Part shown: positions 39,601-48,684 of the stretch, one piece after another
How positions within the stretch are numbered: the stretch's first letter is position 1
Layout of the letters: each line of letters opens with the position of its first letter
Assembly: GCA_016872495.1 (NCBI GenBank)
Contig: VGZT01000007.1
Coordinates: forward strand, 1 to 64,000
Direction of reading: 5' to 3'
Source of the DNA: SAR202 cluster bacterium
GTDB lineage: Bacteria > Chloroflexota > Dehalococcoidia > Lucifugimonadales > Lucifugimonadaceae
DNA length: 64,000 bases
Translations under genes and position numbers: made by a program
The notes under the pieces: model-generated
The model's input: only the letters and a program-made list of their open reading frames with translations
Told to the model about the DNA's origin: nothing
Databases searched by the model: none

Positions 39601-41712
39601 TCAGGGGCTGGCAGTGGACTCGTCCAGGATCTCGAGGAGGTCCCGGGCTTGTCGCTTGCCTGCAAGCCCCTGGGCTGAGATCCCTTCCTCGAACATCTGG
39701 AGGCAGAAGGGACAGGACACGGCGACCGTCTTGCTTTCGGTATCCAGGAAGTGTTCGGTCCGGATATGGTTCACCCGCCGGCCGGTTTCTTCCATCCACA
39801 ACCTGCCGCCGCCTGCGCCGCAGCAGAAGCCTCGCTCCCGGTGGCGCTTCATCTCGGCGAGTTCCAGGCCGGGGACCGCGGCTGCGATCTCCCGCGGGGA
39901 GTCGTACACCCCGTTGTGCCGCCCGAGGTAGCAGGAGTCGTGGTAGGCCACCTTGCCGGGGGCTGAGTCCGGGCCTGCCTCCGGGCCGCCCACGGTGGCC
40001 AGCACTTTCAGCTTCCCTGACTTGATCAGCCCTGCGACGAAGTCCGAATAATGTTCGACCGTGAACCGACCCCCGAACTGGGGATACTCGTTGCGCAGCG
40101 TGTTGAAGCAGTGCGGGCACGTGGCGACGATCCTGCGCACCTGGTGCCGGCCCAGCGTCTCGATGGTCTGCCGGGCCAGGATCTCGAACAGGTACTCGTT
40201 GCCCAGCCTGCGCGCCGGATCGCCGGTGCAGCCCTCCTCGGCGCCCAGCACCGCGAAGTTGACTTTCGCCTTCTTCAGGACCGAGGCCATGGCCCGGGTT
40301 ACCTTGACGTTGCGCTCGACCAGCGCACCGGCGCAGCCCACCCAGAACAGGACCTCGGCGCCCGGGTTCTCGGCGATCGTGGGCACGCCAAGGTTCTTGA
40401 GCCAATCGGTGCGGGTGAGCGAGGTACCCCGGAAAGGGTGGCCGCGCTGTTCCAGGTTTTCAAGCGCCGCCTGCGCGGTCGGAGGCAACCGTGACTCCTC
40501 CATGACGAGGTAGCGGCGCATGTCGACGATCGTGTCGATGTGCTGGATCGACACCGGGCAGGCATCGACGCAGCCGCCGCAGGATGTACACGCCCAGATC
40601 GCGCCCTCGCCAACGGCGTCCGACACCATCGACCGCGCGGGCGCCGGCGGCTCGGACCCGGCGGGAGCCGCGAGCAACGCGGGGGAGCGCTCGACCATGT
40701 AGGTCTTGAGGTCCTGGATCACCTTGCGGGGCGACAGCGGCTTGCCGCTGGCAAATGCCGGGCACTGGTCCTGGCAACGGCCGCAATTGGTGCACGCGTC
40801 GAGGTCCAGCAACTGCTTCCAGGTCAGCCCGGGCAGGTCACGCGCGCCGAAAGTCGTCAACTTCTCTAGATCGCCCATCGGCGCCAGCGCTCCCGATGGA
40901 CGAGCCGGCTTGAAGAAGATGTTTACCGGGCTCACGATGACGTGGGAAAGGAACTTGAAACCGATCGCAACGTAGGCGAAGCCGGCGGTGTAGATCGCGA
41001 TGTGGATCCACCACGTCGCGACGTGGGCGGTCGTCATCCCTCCCGGCGTCATCCCGAGTCCGCCCATTGCCCTGGCAAACGCCCAGCCGACCGGCGACCA
41101 CACCGCCGCGTCGGGCGCGTAAAGGGGGTCCGCGGGATTCAGCTCCGTCGCGCCAATCCGCAGCCCCTCCAGGACGAAGCCGGAGAGCAAGAGCAGGCCG
41201 AGCAGGGCCAGCATGAAGCCGTTATCGAGGAACGTGTTGAGGCGCGTGGGCCGCAGCACGTAGCGACGGAACGCGGCCATGCCGACCCCGACCGTGGCGA
41301 GCAGCCCGCCAAATACGTCCCAGACAAAGCCGGCCTGGAGCCGGTAGGCCACGGTCGGCAGGGTCCAGCCAAGATAGCGCTCGGCATTGAACTCGAGGGC
41401 GCTCAGCGTGGTTGCGATCAGCAGGACCAGGAAGCCCCAGAAGATCGCGAAATGCATCAGGCCCGGGTACCACTCGTGGCGTGTGAATTTGCGATGCGCG
41501 AACAGGTCGAAGGCGGCGAGGCGGACGAATCGGCGCAGCCTTGAACCGGTCGGGCCGAGGTCGTTCGGGTCAACGGGGCGGCCCAGACGCCACATGCGCG
41601 CCCGCTGGTAGAGCCCCCACGCGATCGCGGCAGCCAGAATGAGCGCGGTCGTATAGGCGAGCGCGCCCAGCAGCGGGTAGCCGATGTTCCAGAAGTCGAT
41701 ACGACCGCTCAT
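39601..41712 (-). CDS. Membrane Fe-S oxidoreductase, HdrB-like / ETF:menaquinone oxidoreductase-like
   Basis: A 703-residue protein. The N-terminal half has about five to six transmembrane helices resembling nitrate reductase gamma-type cytochrome b (conserved His in HEWYPGLMHFAIFWGF and TTAHVATWWIHIAIY). Two 4Fe-4S clusters follow (CTNCGRCQDQCP; CTSCGGCVDACPVS), then two CCG-type cysteine domains (ATCPHCFNTLRNEYP; HDSCYLGRHNGVYD; GFCCGAGGGRLWMEE). Proteins of this build pass electrons, often from electron-transfer flavoprotein in acyl-CoA oxidation, to menaquinone. No etf genes are adjacent, so that partner is inferred. The methyltransferase gene follows on the same strand. Confidence 0.8.
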   Translation of the reverse strand: MSGRIDFWNIGYPLLGALAYTTALILAAAIAWGLYQRARMWRLGRPVDPNDLGPTGSRLRRFVRLAAFDLFAHRKFTRHEWYPGLMHFAIFWGFLVLLIATTLSALEFNAERYLGWTLPTVAYRLQAGFVWDVFGGLLATVGVGMAAFRRYVLRPTRLNTFLDNGFMLALLGLLLLSGFVLEGLRIGATELNPADPLYAPDAAVWSPVGWAFARAMGGLGMTPGGMTTAHVATWWIHIAIYTAGFAYVAIGFKFLSHVIVSPVNIFFKPARPSGALAPMGDLEKLTTFGARDLPGLTWKQLLDLDACTNCGRCQDQCPAFASGKPLSPRKVIQDLKTYMVERSPALLAAPAGSEPPAPARSMVSDAVGEGAIWACTSCGGCVDACPVSIQHIDTIVDMRRYLVMEESRLPPTAQAALENLEQRGHPFRGTSLTRTDWLKNLGVPTIAENPGAEVLFWVGCAGALVERNVKVTRAMASVLKKAKVNFAVLGAEEGCTGDPARRLGNEYLFEILARQTIETLGRHQVRRIVATCPHCFNTLRNEYPQFGGRFTVEHYSDFVAGLIKSGKLKVLATVGGPEAGPDSAPGKVAYHDSCYLGRHNGVYDSPREIAAAVPGLELAEMKRHRERGFCCGAGGGRLWMEETGRRVNHIRTEHFLDTESKTVAVSCPFCLQMFEEGISAQGLAGKRQARDLLEILDESTASP

Positions 41713-41771
41713 GGCGGGATCATGCTAGCGCAGCCGGCCGGGCCGGGGGGAAGTGCCCGCGGACCTGGCGT

Positions 41772-42761
41772 TCAACTATTCGCCAGTAGGACGCCCGCCG
41801 CCGCCGCCAGCCAGAGGACGATCGTGATCAGCATCGGGCGGTCCGTGAGGAGGACCTCCTCAGGCGTCTCACCACGGTTCTTCAGGTAGACGAGGTACAG
41901 GTAACGGAAGATCCCGTAGGCGACGAACGGGATCGTGACCATCATGGAGTTGTTGTCTGGGACGTTGGCGCCTTCGGCCAGGTTCCCGCCAAATGTGTAC
42001 AGGGAGTAGGCGACCAGCGCAGCCGGGGTCACGATCGCGATCAGCAGGTCGAGGAACTGCGGCGAGTACTGGGCCAGGATCGCTCGCTGGATCGGAGATC
42101 CCTCCCCGGCCTCGATGATCTCGGCGCGGCGCTTCGCAAGCGCGATGAAAAGCGCCCCGAGCGCCGTGCAGATGTACAGCCATGGCGAGATCGACACTTC
42201 CAGCGGCGCGCGTGGCGCGCCCACGAGCGCACCCTCGATGGCGAGGGAACCGGCGACCGCCCGGATCACGAATCCCGCCGAGACCGCCATGACGTCGAGG
42301 AGGACGATCTTCTTCCAGATCAGGGTGTACGTCTGGGTGAGCACCAGATAAGCGACGACGGCCAGCACGAACGGGTACCCGATCAGGAACGAGAGCCCGA
42401 GCCCGAGTCCGCCCAGGAGGCTACCGGCAGCGAAGGCGACCGGCAGGGGCACGATTCCCGCGGCAACAGGCCGGAACCGCTTGCGTGGGTGCGCCCGATC
42501 TTTGTCGACGTCGAGCGCGTCGTTGATCAGATAGTTGGCGCCGGAGACGATGCAGAAGATGGCAAGCCCGAGCAGGCTGCGAGCCACGAGCCCCGACATC
42601 CCGCTAACATCGTCGACGTCCCACCACCGGTTGACCGTGAAGAAGAGGGCGACCAGCAGGAGGCCGTTTTTCGACCACTGCCGCGGCCGCGTCGATCTGA
42701 TCAGACCGCCAAGGGTAGCAACCGGACCTCGTGAAGCCGTTTCGACGGCGGTGTTGGACAC
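41772..42761 (-). CDS. UbiA-family prenyltransferase, decaprenyl-phosphate phosphoribosyltransferase-like
   Basis: A 329-residue integral membrane protein of about nine helices. The first Asp-rich motif is NYLINDALDVDKDRAHPRKR and the second is in YTLIWKKIVLLDVMAVSAGF. Both fit the UbiA branch that transfers phosphoribosyl to polyprenyl phosphate rather than quinone prenyltransferases. In mycobacteria that reaction begins decaprenyl-phospho-arabinose synthesis. No DprE1/DprE2 homologue is visible in the window, so the sugar fate is open. It is divergent from tlyA with only 36 bases between starts. Confidence 0.75.
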   Translation of the reverse strand: MSNTAVETASRGPVATLGGLIRSTRPRQWSKNGLLLVALFFTVNRWWDVDDVSGMSGLVARSLLGLAIFCIVSGANYLINDALDVDKDRAHPRKRFRPVAAGIVPLPVAFAAGSLLGGLGLGLSFLIGYPFVLAVVAYLVLTQTYTLIWKKIVLLDVMAVSAGFVIRAVAGSLAIEGALVGAPRAPLEVSISPWLYICTALGALFIALAKRRAEIIEAGEGSPIQRAILAQYSPQFLDLLIAIVTPAALVAYSLYTFGGNLAEGANVPDNNSMMVTIPFVAYGIFRYLYLVYLKNRGETPEEVLLTDRPMLITIVLWLAAAAGVLLANS

Positions 42762-42797
42762 GGCACGGATGATATGTAGCCTTCCGAGGTACGGTCA

Positions 42798-43592
42798 ATG
42801 AGAGAACGGTCGGGATCGCGCATGAAGCCAGGCAAGGTGAGGCTCGACGACCTCCTGGTAATGCGCGGCAGCGCCGATTCGAAAAGCAAGGCGCGCGCCC
42901 TCATCCTGGCCGGGGAGGTCAGGCTCCCGGGCCGCCCATCAGCGCGTCCCACTCCAGGCATGCAGGTGAGCGCGGAAGAAGAGCTGGTCCTCGTCGAGAA
43001 GCCCCGGTTCGTCTCACGCGGGGGCGAGAAACTCGCTCACGCGCTCGACCGGTTCGGCGTCGACCCCGCAGGGAAGACGGCGCTGGATGTCGGCGCGTCC
43101 ACGGGCGGGTTTACCGACTGCCTCCTTCAACGTGGCGCCCGGCGGGTCTACGCGGTCGATGTCGGCTACGGCCAGCTCGACGACTCCCTCCGGCGCGACG
43201 AGCGTGTGGTGGTCATGGAGCGTGTCAACGCCCGCCACGACTACGAACTGCCCGAAGCGGTCGACCTGGTGGTCGCCGACGTGTCCTTCATCTCGCTTCG
43301 GCTGATCGTGCCGGTCGCTCTCCGGCACCTTTCGCCCGGCGGCGTCGCGGTCGTCCTCCTGAAGCCTCAATTCGAGGCTGAACGAGGCGAGGTCGGGCGC
43401 GGCGGGATCGTTCGGGACCCGCAGCTACATGCCAGGATCATCGGGCGATTCGTGGCCTGGGCGGTCGCTTCGGGAGTGCGAGTGCGCGACCTGGCCAGTT
43501 CCCCGATCCTAGGCGACAAGGGGAACAGGGAGTTCTTCCTGAAACTTGATCCGCAGCGGGCGACGGGAACAGGCGGGAACCTGCCCGTATAA
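42798..43592 (+). CDS. tlyA: TlyA-family rRNA 2'-O-methyltransferase
   Basis: A 264-residue protein. The N-terminal S4 RNA-binding domain is VRLDDLLVMRGSADSKSKAR. A FtsJ-like AdoMet domain follows: FVSRGGEKLAHALDRF, TALDVGASTGGFTDCLLQRG, VYAVDVGYGQLDDSLRRD, VVADVSFISLRL and LLKPQFEAERGEVG. TlyA methylates 16S and 23S rRNA cytidines in mycobacteria. ATG 42798 has GAGGT nearby; ATG 42822 is an alternative closer to the S4 domain. It heads a plus-strand run that includes the purine genes. Confidence 0.9.
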   Translation: MRERSGSRMKPGKVRLDDLLVMRGSADSKSKARALILAGEVRLPGRPSARPTPGMQVSAEEELVLVEKPRFVSRGGEKLAHALDRFGVDPAGKTALDVGASTGGFTDCLLQRGARRVYAVDVGYGQLDDSLRRDERVVVMERVNARHDYELPEAVDLVVADVSFISLRLIVPVALRHLSPGGVAVVLLKPQFEAERGEVGRGGIVRDPQLHARIIGRFVAWAVASGVRVRDLASSPILGDKGNREFFLKLDPQRATGTGGNLPV

Positions 43593-43683
43593 TTCATTAC
43601 AGGTGGTGACTGTGTGCCCGCCCGTCGCGCGAATCCGCGCTTCCACAGTTGCAGCCAAAACAAACCCGATCTAGGCTGAACGC

Positions 43684-45162
43684 GTGCCTTCGCAATCTCG
43701 ACTGCGAACAGGAACTCCCGACACCGGACGCCCCCGCGAGGCGTGCGGGATCTTTGGCATATTCGCTCCCGGCGAGGACGTAGCCAGGATCAGCTTCTTT
43801 GGCCTCTTCGCGCTGCAGCACCGTGGGCAGGAGTCCGCGGGGATCGCAGCGGCCTCACGCGGCGGTTCGATTTCCATTCACACCTCCATGGGACTGGTAA
43901 GCCAGGCCTTCCGCGAGGGTGACCTGGAGGCGCTCAAGGGCGACATCGCGATCGGCCACACCCGGTACTCCACGATGGGTGCGCCCAAGCGTGCGAACGC
44001 CCAGCCGATCCTGGCCCGCGGGCCCAACGTGACGCTCGCGCTCGGCCACAACGGAAATGTGATCAACGCCAGCGATCTGCGCAACGAGCTGACCGGCTGG
44101 GGCCTGTCCTTCGATGGCAGTTCGGACAGTGAGGTCATCGCCCAGCTCTACGCCAACGCTCCGGCCCGTAACTGGCCCGATCGTTCCGCCTATTGCATGC
44201 GCCGGCTGCGTGGCGCGTACTCGCTCGTGATGATGACCGGCACCGAGTTGGTCGGCGTCCGCGACCCGCTCGGGATCCGGCCGCTGTGCCTTGGGAAATT
44301 CGGCGATGGCTACGTCATCGCATCTGAGAGTTGCGCCCTGGACCACATCGGCGCCGAGCTGATTCGCGAGATAGAGCCAGGCGAAACCGTGGTCATCGAC
44401 CAGGCCGGCGTCCACTCGTTCGTCTGGCCGGGGGCCCGGAGCCAGCACGCGATGTGCGTCTTCGAACACATCTACTTTGCCCGGCCCGACAGCATCCTTG
44501 ACGGGAAGCGTGCCTACGCCACTCGCCTCGCAATGGGCGCCGAACTGGCCCGGCTGCACCCGGTCGACGTCGACCTCGTGATCGGCGTGCCCGACTCTGC
44601 AACCGCTGCCGCGGTCGGTTATTCGAGGGAGTCCGGCACCCCCTACGGCGAGGGGCTGGTCAAGAACCGGTACGTGGGGCGGACGTTCATCCAGCCCGAC
44701 CAGAAGCTGCGCGATTTGGGCGTACAGCTGAAGTTCAACCCCGTTCCGGAAGCGATCGCCGGCAAGCGCCTGGTCGTGGTCGACGACTCGATCGTGCGGG
44801 GCACGACCACCCCGCGTGTCGTCAAGCTGCTGCGCAAGGCCGGGGCCTCGGAGGTCCACCTCCGGATCTGCGCGCCGCCCATCATCTCGACGTGCCACTT
44901 CGGCGTGGACATGGGCCGGATGACCGAGTTGATCGCAGCCCAGCGCAGCGTAGAGCAGATCAGGGCCTTCGTTGGCGCGGACACACTCGGGTTCCTGGAC
45001 ATGCCCGGCCTGATGCGTGCCGTCGATGTCGATGACAATCGCTACTGCCGCGGCTGCTTCACCGGCATCTACCCCATACCGGTGCAACTGGACATGGACA
45101 AGCTGCAGCTCGAGCGCCCGACCGCGGTGGCTGCTCCGAAACCGATCGGGGTCCGTTCCTAG
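43684..45162 (+). CDS. purF: Amidophosphoribosyltransferase
   Basis: A 492-residue first enzyme of purine synthesis. A short propeptide precedes the N-terminal nucleophile Cys in REACGIFGIF. The glutaminase domain follows (FGLFALQHRGQESAGIAAAS), then the PRPP-binding phosphoribosyltransferase motif LVVVDDSIVRGTTTPRVVKL. Cysteines in HAMCVFEHIYF, ISTCHFGVDM and YCRGCFTG match the ligand positions of the Fe-S-containing Bacillus-type enzyme. A GTG start is at 43684. Downstream come purM and purH. Confidence 0.95.
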   Translation: MPSQSRLRTGTPDTGRPREACGIFGIFAPGEDVARISFFGLFALQHRGQESAGIAAASRGGSISIHTSMGLVSQAFREGDLEALKGDIAIGHTRYSTMGAPKRANAQPILARGPNVTLALGHNGNVINASDLRNELTGWGLSFDGSSDSEVIAQLYANAPARNWPDRSAYCMRRLRGAYSLVMMTGTELVGVRDPLGIRPLCLGKFGDGYVIASESCALDHIGAELIREIEPGETVVIDQAGVHSFVWPGARSQHAMCVFEHIYFARPDSILDGKRAYATRLAMGAELARLHPVDVDLVIGVPDSATAAAVGYSRESGTPYGEGLVKNRYVGRTFIQPDQKLRDLGVQLKFNPVPEAIAGKRLVVVDDSIVRGTTTPRVVKLLRKAGASEVHLRICAPPIISTCHFGVDMGRMTELIAAQRSVEQIRAFVGADTLGFLDMPGLMRAVDVDDNRYCRGCFTGIYPIPVQLDMDKLQLERPTAVAAPKPIGVRS

Positions 45163-45222
45163 CCTGCTCCGCCCGTTCCGGAGGCGGTCGATCGGACAGA
45201 CGGCGCGGCTATACTTGCCATC

Positions 45223-46299
45223 ATGCCGCCCGAACGCCGCAATCGCGCCCCCACCCCAGCCAGCAAACCCACCGCAGTGCCGGCCGGCCTGACGTATCGT
45301 GACGCTGGCGTCGACCTGGCCGCGGCCGCCAGCACTAAAGAGATCATCAAGCGCCTGGCCCTCACAACGCACACGGCACAGGTCAAGGGCCCGGCCGGCT
45401 TCTTTGCCGGCGCGATGGAATTTCCGCCGGGCAGCGACACCCTGCTCGTGGCCAGCACCGACAGCGTCGGGACGAAGGTCAAGGTGGCTGCCGCGGCCCA
45501 CAGATACCGCGGGCTCGGGATCGACGTAGTCAACCAGAACGTGAACGACATCCTGGCGGCAGGCGGGGAACCGATCTTCTTCCTCGACTACATCGGGCTT
45601 GGCAGGATGGACTCGAAGGTTGTCGCCGAGATCGTCGAGGGCGTCGCCGAGGCTTGCCGTGCCGCGGGATGCTCGCTCATCGGAGGGGAGACGGCAGAGC
45701 TTCCCGGAATGTATGCCCCGGGCGAGTTCGACCTGGTGGGGTTTGTGGTCGGCGCGGTGCGCAAGGACAGGATCATCACGGGCGCCGATGCGGCGCTCGG
45801 CGACGCCTTGATCGGACTGCCCTCGAGCGGCCCGCACACCAACGGCTTTTCGCTGATACGCAAGGTGTTCGGGACCGACCAGGACCCGGGCGCAATCAAC
45901 GAATCACCGCGGGAACTGGAGGGGCTTTCCCTGGCGGACGCCTTGCTGGCGCCCCACCGTAGCTATCTGTCAGACCTGCGGCCGGTGCTCAGGGACGTGC
46001 GTGGGCTTGCCCACATCACCGGGGGCGGCTTCTTCAAGAACCTGCCAAGGTCGATCCCGCCCCACTCAACCGCGGTCATAGAACGCGATTCTTGGGCGGT
46101 GCCCCCGCTGTTCAGGCTGATCCAGTCCCGCGGGAGGATCCTGGACGAAGAGATGTACCGGGTGTTCAACATGGGGATCGGGATGGTGGCCGTTGTCGAC
46201 CCCGAACGCGCGGATTCAGTTTGCTCAAAGCTTCCCGGCGCCCGGATCATCGGCCGGCTCGAAAAGAAGACCGGCAGCGCCACGGTCCGATTCCAATAA
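45223..46299 (+). CDS. purM: Phosphoribosylformylglycinamidine cyclo-ligase
   Basis: A 358-residue AIR synthetase. Motifs are LTYRDAGVDLAAAASTKEII at the N-terminus, LLVASTDSVGTKVKVAAAAH, GIDVVNQNVNDILAAGGEPI, SLIGGETAELPGMYAPGEFD, GLPSSGPHTNGFSLIR and HITGGGFFKNLPRSIP. A TATACT hexamer lies about 10 bases before the ATG, hinting at an internal promoter, but no good -35 is present. It is between purF and purH. Confidence 0.95.
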   Translation: MPPERRNRAPTPASKPTAVPAGLTYRDAGVDLAAAASTKEIIKRLALTTHTAQVKGPAGFFAGAMEFPPGSDTLLVASTDSVGTKVKVAAAAHRYRGLGIDVVNQNVNDILAAGGEPIFFLDYIGLGRMDSKVVAEIVEGVAEACRAAGCSLIGGETAELPGMYAPGEFDLVGFVVGAVRKDRIITGADAALGDALIGLPSSGPHTNGFSLIRKVFGTDQDPGAINESPRELEGLSLADALLAPHRSYLSDLRPVLRDVRGLAHITGGGFFKNLPRSIPPHSTAVIERDSWAVPPLFRLIQSRGRILDEEMYRVFNMGIGMVAVVDPERADSVCSKLPGARIIGRLEKKTGSATVRFQ

Positions 46300-46329
46300 C
46301 GCGTTTCCAGTACTCGAGGACGTTTCCGA

Positions 46330-47850
46330 TTGAGAGCTCTACTCAGCGCTTCTGACAGGGTCGGACTGGTCGATTTCGCTCGGCAACTGTCGGCGATCGG
46401 CTACGAGTTGGTCAGCACCGGCGGCACCGGGCGCGAGCTTGCCGCGGCCGGGCTCAAAGTTCGGCAAGTAGCCGATGTGACGGGTGCGCCCGAGATCCTG
46501 GATGGGCGTGTCAAGACGCTGCACCCGAAGATCCACGGCGGGATCCTGGCGCGGCGCGGATCGGCAGACCACCGCGCGCAGATGGAGGCACATGGGATCG
46601 TCGGCATCGACGTGGTCGTCTGCAACCTCTACCCGTTCGTGCGCACCGTGGGCCGCCCCGGCGTGTCGATCGACGACGCGCTGGAAAATATCGATATCGG
46701 TGGACCGGCGATGGTACGGGCTGCCGCAAAGAACTACCCGGATGTCGTAGTCGTGGTGGATCCCGGCGACTACGCCGCCGTGGGCGACCTGCTGCAGCGC
46801 AAAGCCATGACAATGGAGATGCGGCGCAAGCTGGCGGCCAGGGCGTTTGCGCACGTGTCCACGTATGACGCTGCGGTGGCAGAATTCCTACGGCGTGACG
46901 ATCCCGACGCGTTGTTCCCGAAGGAGCTCGCGATCGGCATGCACAAGGTGAGGGGGCTGAGGTACGGCGAGAACCCGCATCAGAAGGCCGCTCTGTACGC
47001 CTACCCGGGCGAATCCGGAGGCGTGGCCGGCGCCGTCCTCCACCACGGCAAGGAAATGTCGTACATCAACTACCTGGATGCCGACGCGGCCTGGAAGGCG
47101 GCCGCATTCATGCCGGGGACCGCGGTCTCGATCGTGAAGCACGCCAACACGTGCGGCCTGGCGGTGAACGATGACCAGGTGGCCGCCTACCGCCTGGCGC
47201 TTGAAGGTGATCCGGTCTCTGCGTACGGTGGGATCGTTGGTTTCAACTCTGCACTGACGAAAGCCACCGCCGAGGCGATGCGCAAGCGGTTCTATGAGGT
47301 CGTCGTCGCACCAGGCTACGAGCCGGAGGCGCTCGAGATACTGAAGACGAAGAAGGACATCCGGCTGCTCGAAGTCCAACCCCAAACCCGGCAGGCCCTC
47401 GGCCTCCATACCGTGGTTGGGGGAGTGCTCGTTCAGGAGAACGACGACCGCCCGGATGAGACATCTGCCTGGAAGGTCGTCTCGAAGCGAGCGCCGTCGG
47501 AGGCGGAACGGGCCGACCTCGACTTTGCATGGCGGGCGTGCCGTTACATCAAGTCGAACGCGATTGTGTTCGCACGGGAGCGAGCAATCGTGGGGATGGG
47601 CGCGGGCCAGCCCAATCGACTTGTAAGCGTGCACCTGGCCGCAAGAGCAGCCGGTGAGCGATCGAAGGGCGCCGTCGCAGCGTCGGACGCGTTCTTCCCG
47701 TTCGCCGATGGCCTGGAAGAGGCGGCCAGCGCGGGGTGTACCGCGGTGATCCAACCTGGCGGTTCGATCCGGGATGCCGAGGTTATTGAGGCCGCCGATC
47801 GTCATGCCCTTGCGATGGTCTTCACCGGTACGCGCCACTTCCTTCACTGA
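46330..47850 (+). CDS. purH: Bifunctional AICAR transformylase / IMP cyclohydrolase
   Basis: A 506-residue enzyme that makes the last two steps to IMP. The MGS-like cyclohydrolase domain starts RALLSASDRVGLVDFARQLS, with YELVSTGGTGREL and RVKTLHPKIHGGILARR. The transformylase domain has LRYGENPHQKAALYAY, VSIVKHANTCGLAV, YGGIVGFNSALT, KSNAIVFARERAIVGMGAGQ and ASDAFFPFADGLE. The start is TTG 46330. It is close behind purM. purN and purL are not in the window. Confidence 0.95.
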   Translation: MRALLSASDRVGLVDFARQLSAIGYELVSTGGTGRELAAAGLKVRQVADVTGAPEILDGRVKTLHPKIHGGILARRGSADHRAQMEAHGIVGIDVVVCNLYPFVRTVGRPGVSIDDALENIDIGGPAMVRAAAKNYPDVVVVVDPGDYAAVGDLLQRKAMTMEMRRKLAARAFAHVSTYDAAVAEFLRRDDPDALFPKELAIGMHKVRGLRYGENPHQKAALYAYPGESGGVAGAVLHHGKEMSYINYLDADAAWKAAAFMPGTAVSIVKHANTCGLAVNDDQVAAYRLALEGDPVSAYGGIVGFNSALTKATAEAMRKRFYEVVVAPGYEPEALEILKTKKDIRLLEVQPQTRQALGLHTVVGGVLVQENDDRPDETSAWKVVSKRAPSEAERADLDFAWRACRYIKSNAIVFARERAIVGMGAGQPNRLVSVHLAARAAGERSKGAVAASDAFFPFADGLEEAASAGCTAVIQPGGSIRDAEVIEAADRHALAMVFTGTRHFLH

Positions 47851-47864
47851 GGCACCCAGCACAG

Positions 47865-48605
47865 ATGCCCGTCTCGGTCGAGGTTGTCATTCCGGTCTTG
47901 AACGAGGAACGCCAGCTTCCGGAGTCGGTCCGCAAGCTGAACGACTTCCTGGGGCATTACCCGGAACGCGACTGGCGCATCGTGATTGCCGACAACGGCT
48001 CGACCGATCGCACGCCCTCAGTCGCGCAAGAGCTGTCCCGGGAACTGCCGGCGGTCCGCCTGCTGCGGCTGGAGCAGCGCGGGCGGGGCCGTGCGCTGAA
48101 GCAGGCGTGGCTGGGGAGCAAGGCCGACGTCCGCTGCTACATGGACGTTGACCTTTCAACGGAACTGCGTTTTCTGCCCGACATGGTGACGGCCATCGCC
48201 GACCAGGGATTCGACATCGCGATCGGGTCAAGGCTGGCCAGGGGAAGTGTCGTGGTCGGGAGGCCCCTGAAGCGGGAGATCACGTCGCGCGGCTACAGCG
48301 CGCTGTTCCGTACGATGTTCTTCACGAAGTTCAAGGACGCCCAGTGTGGCTTCAAGGCGGTGAGCGCCGAGGCAGCGGCCGCGATTCTGCCGCTGGTCAA
48401 GGACAACGGCTGGTTCTTTGACACCGAGATGTTGATCATCGGCCAACACTCCGGGTTTCGGATCCGGGAGATCCCGGTCAAGTGGATCGACGACCCCGAC
48501 TCACGGGTCAAGATCCTCAAGACGGCGATCGAGGACGTGAAGGGGCTGCTCAGGCTGCGGTTCGGCGGGACTCCCAGGGCGGATCGGAGGGGTCGCCCGG
48601 GGTAG
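47865..48605 (+). CDS. Family 2 glycosyltransferase (dolichyl/polyprenyl-phosphate hexose synthase-like)
   Basis: A 246-residue GT-A fold enzyme: SVEVVIPVLNEERQLPESVR, VIADNGSTDRTPSVAQEL, the metal-binding DVD in RCYMDVDLSTELRFLP, FDIAIGSRLARGSVVVGRPL, and DAQCGFKAVSAEAA with DNGWFFDTEMLI. The pattern fits eukaryote-like dolichyl-phosphate glucosyltransferase homologues in bacteria. No membrane helices are seen. It follows purH by 14 bases. Donor and acceptor are inferred only from the family. Confidence 0.82.
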   Translation: MPVSVEVVIPVLNEERQLPESVRKLNDFLGHYPERDWRIVIADNGSTDRTPSVAQELSRELPAVRLLRLEQRGRGRALKQAWLGSKADVRCYMDVDLSTELRFLPDMVTAIADQGFDIAIGSRLARGSVVVGRPLKREITSRGYSALFRTMFFTKFKDAQCGFKAVSAEAAAAILPLVKDNGWFFDTEMLIIGQHSGFRIREIPVKWIDDPDSRVKILKTAIEDVKGLLRLRFGGTPRADRRGRPG

Positions 48606-48684
48606 GTGTTCACACCGGCGCCCCACTTGACCCATTCAGAGCCGGCCAATGTAGAGTGAGCCGACACCAAAAGGGGAGCGTTGC

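Noticed and set aside
43855-45837. Minus-strand frame of 660 codons opposite purF/purM
   Set aside because: Wholly antisense to two unmistakable purine enzymes. It reflects GC bias at third codon positions.
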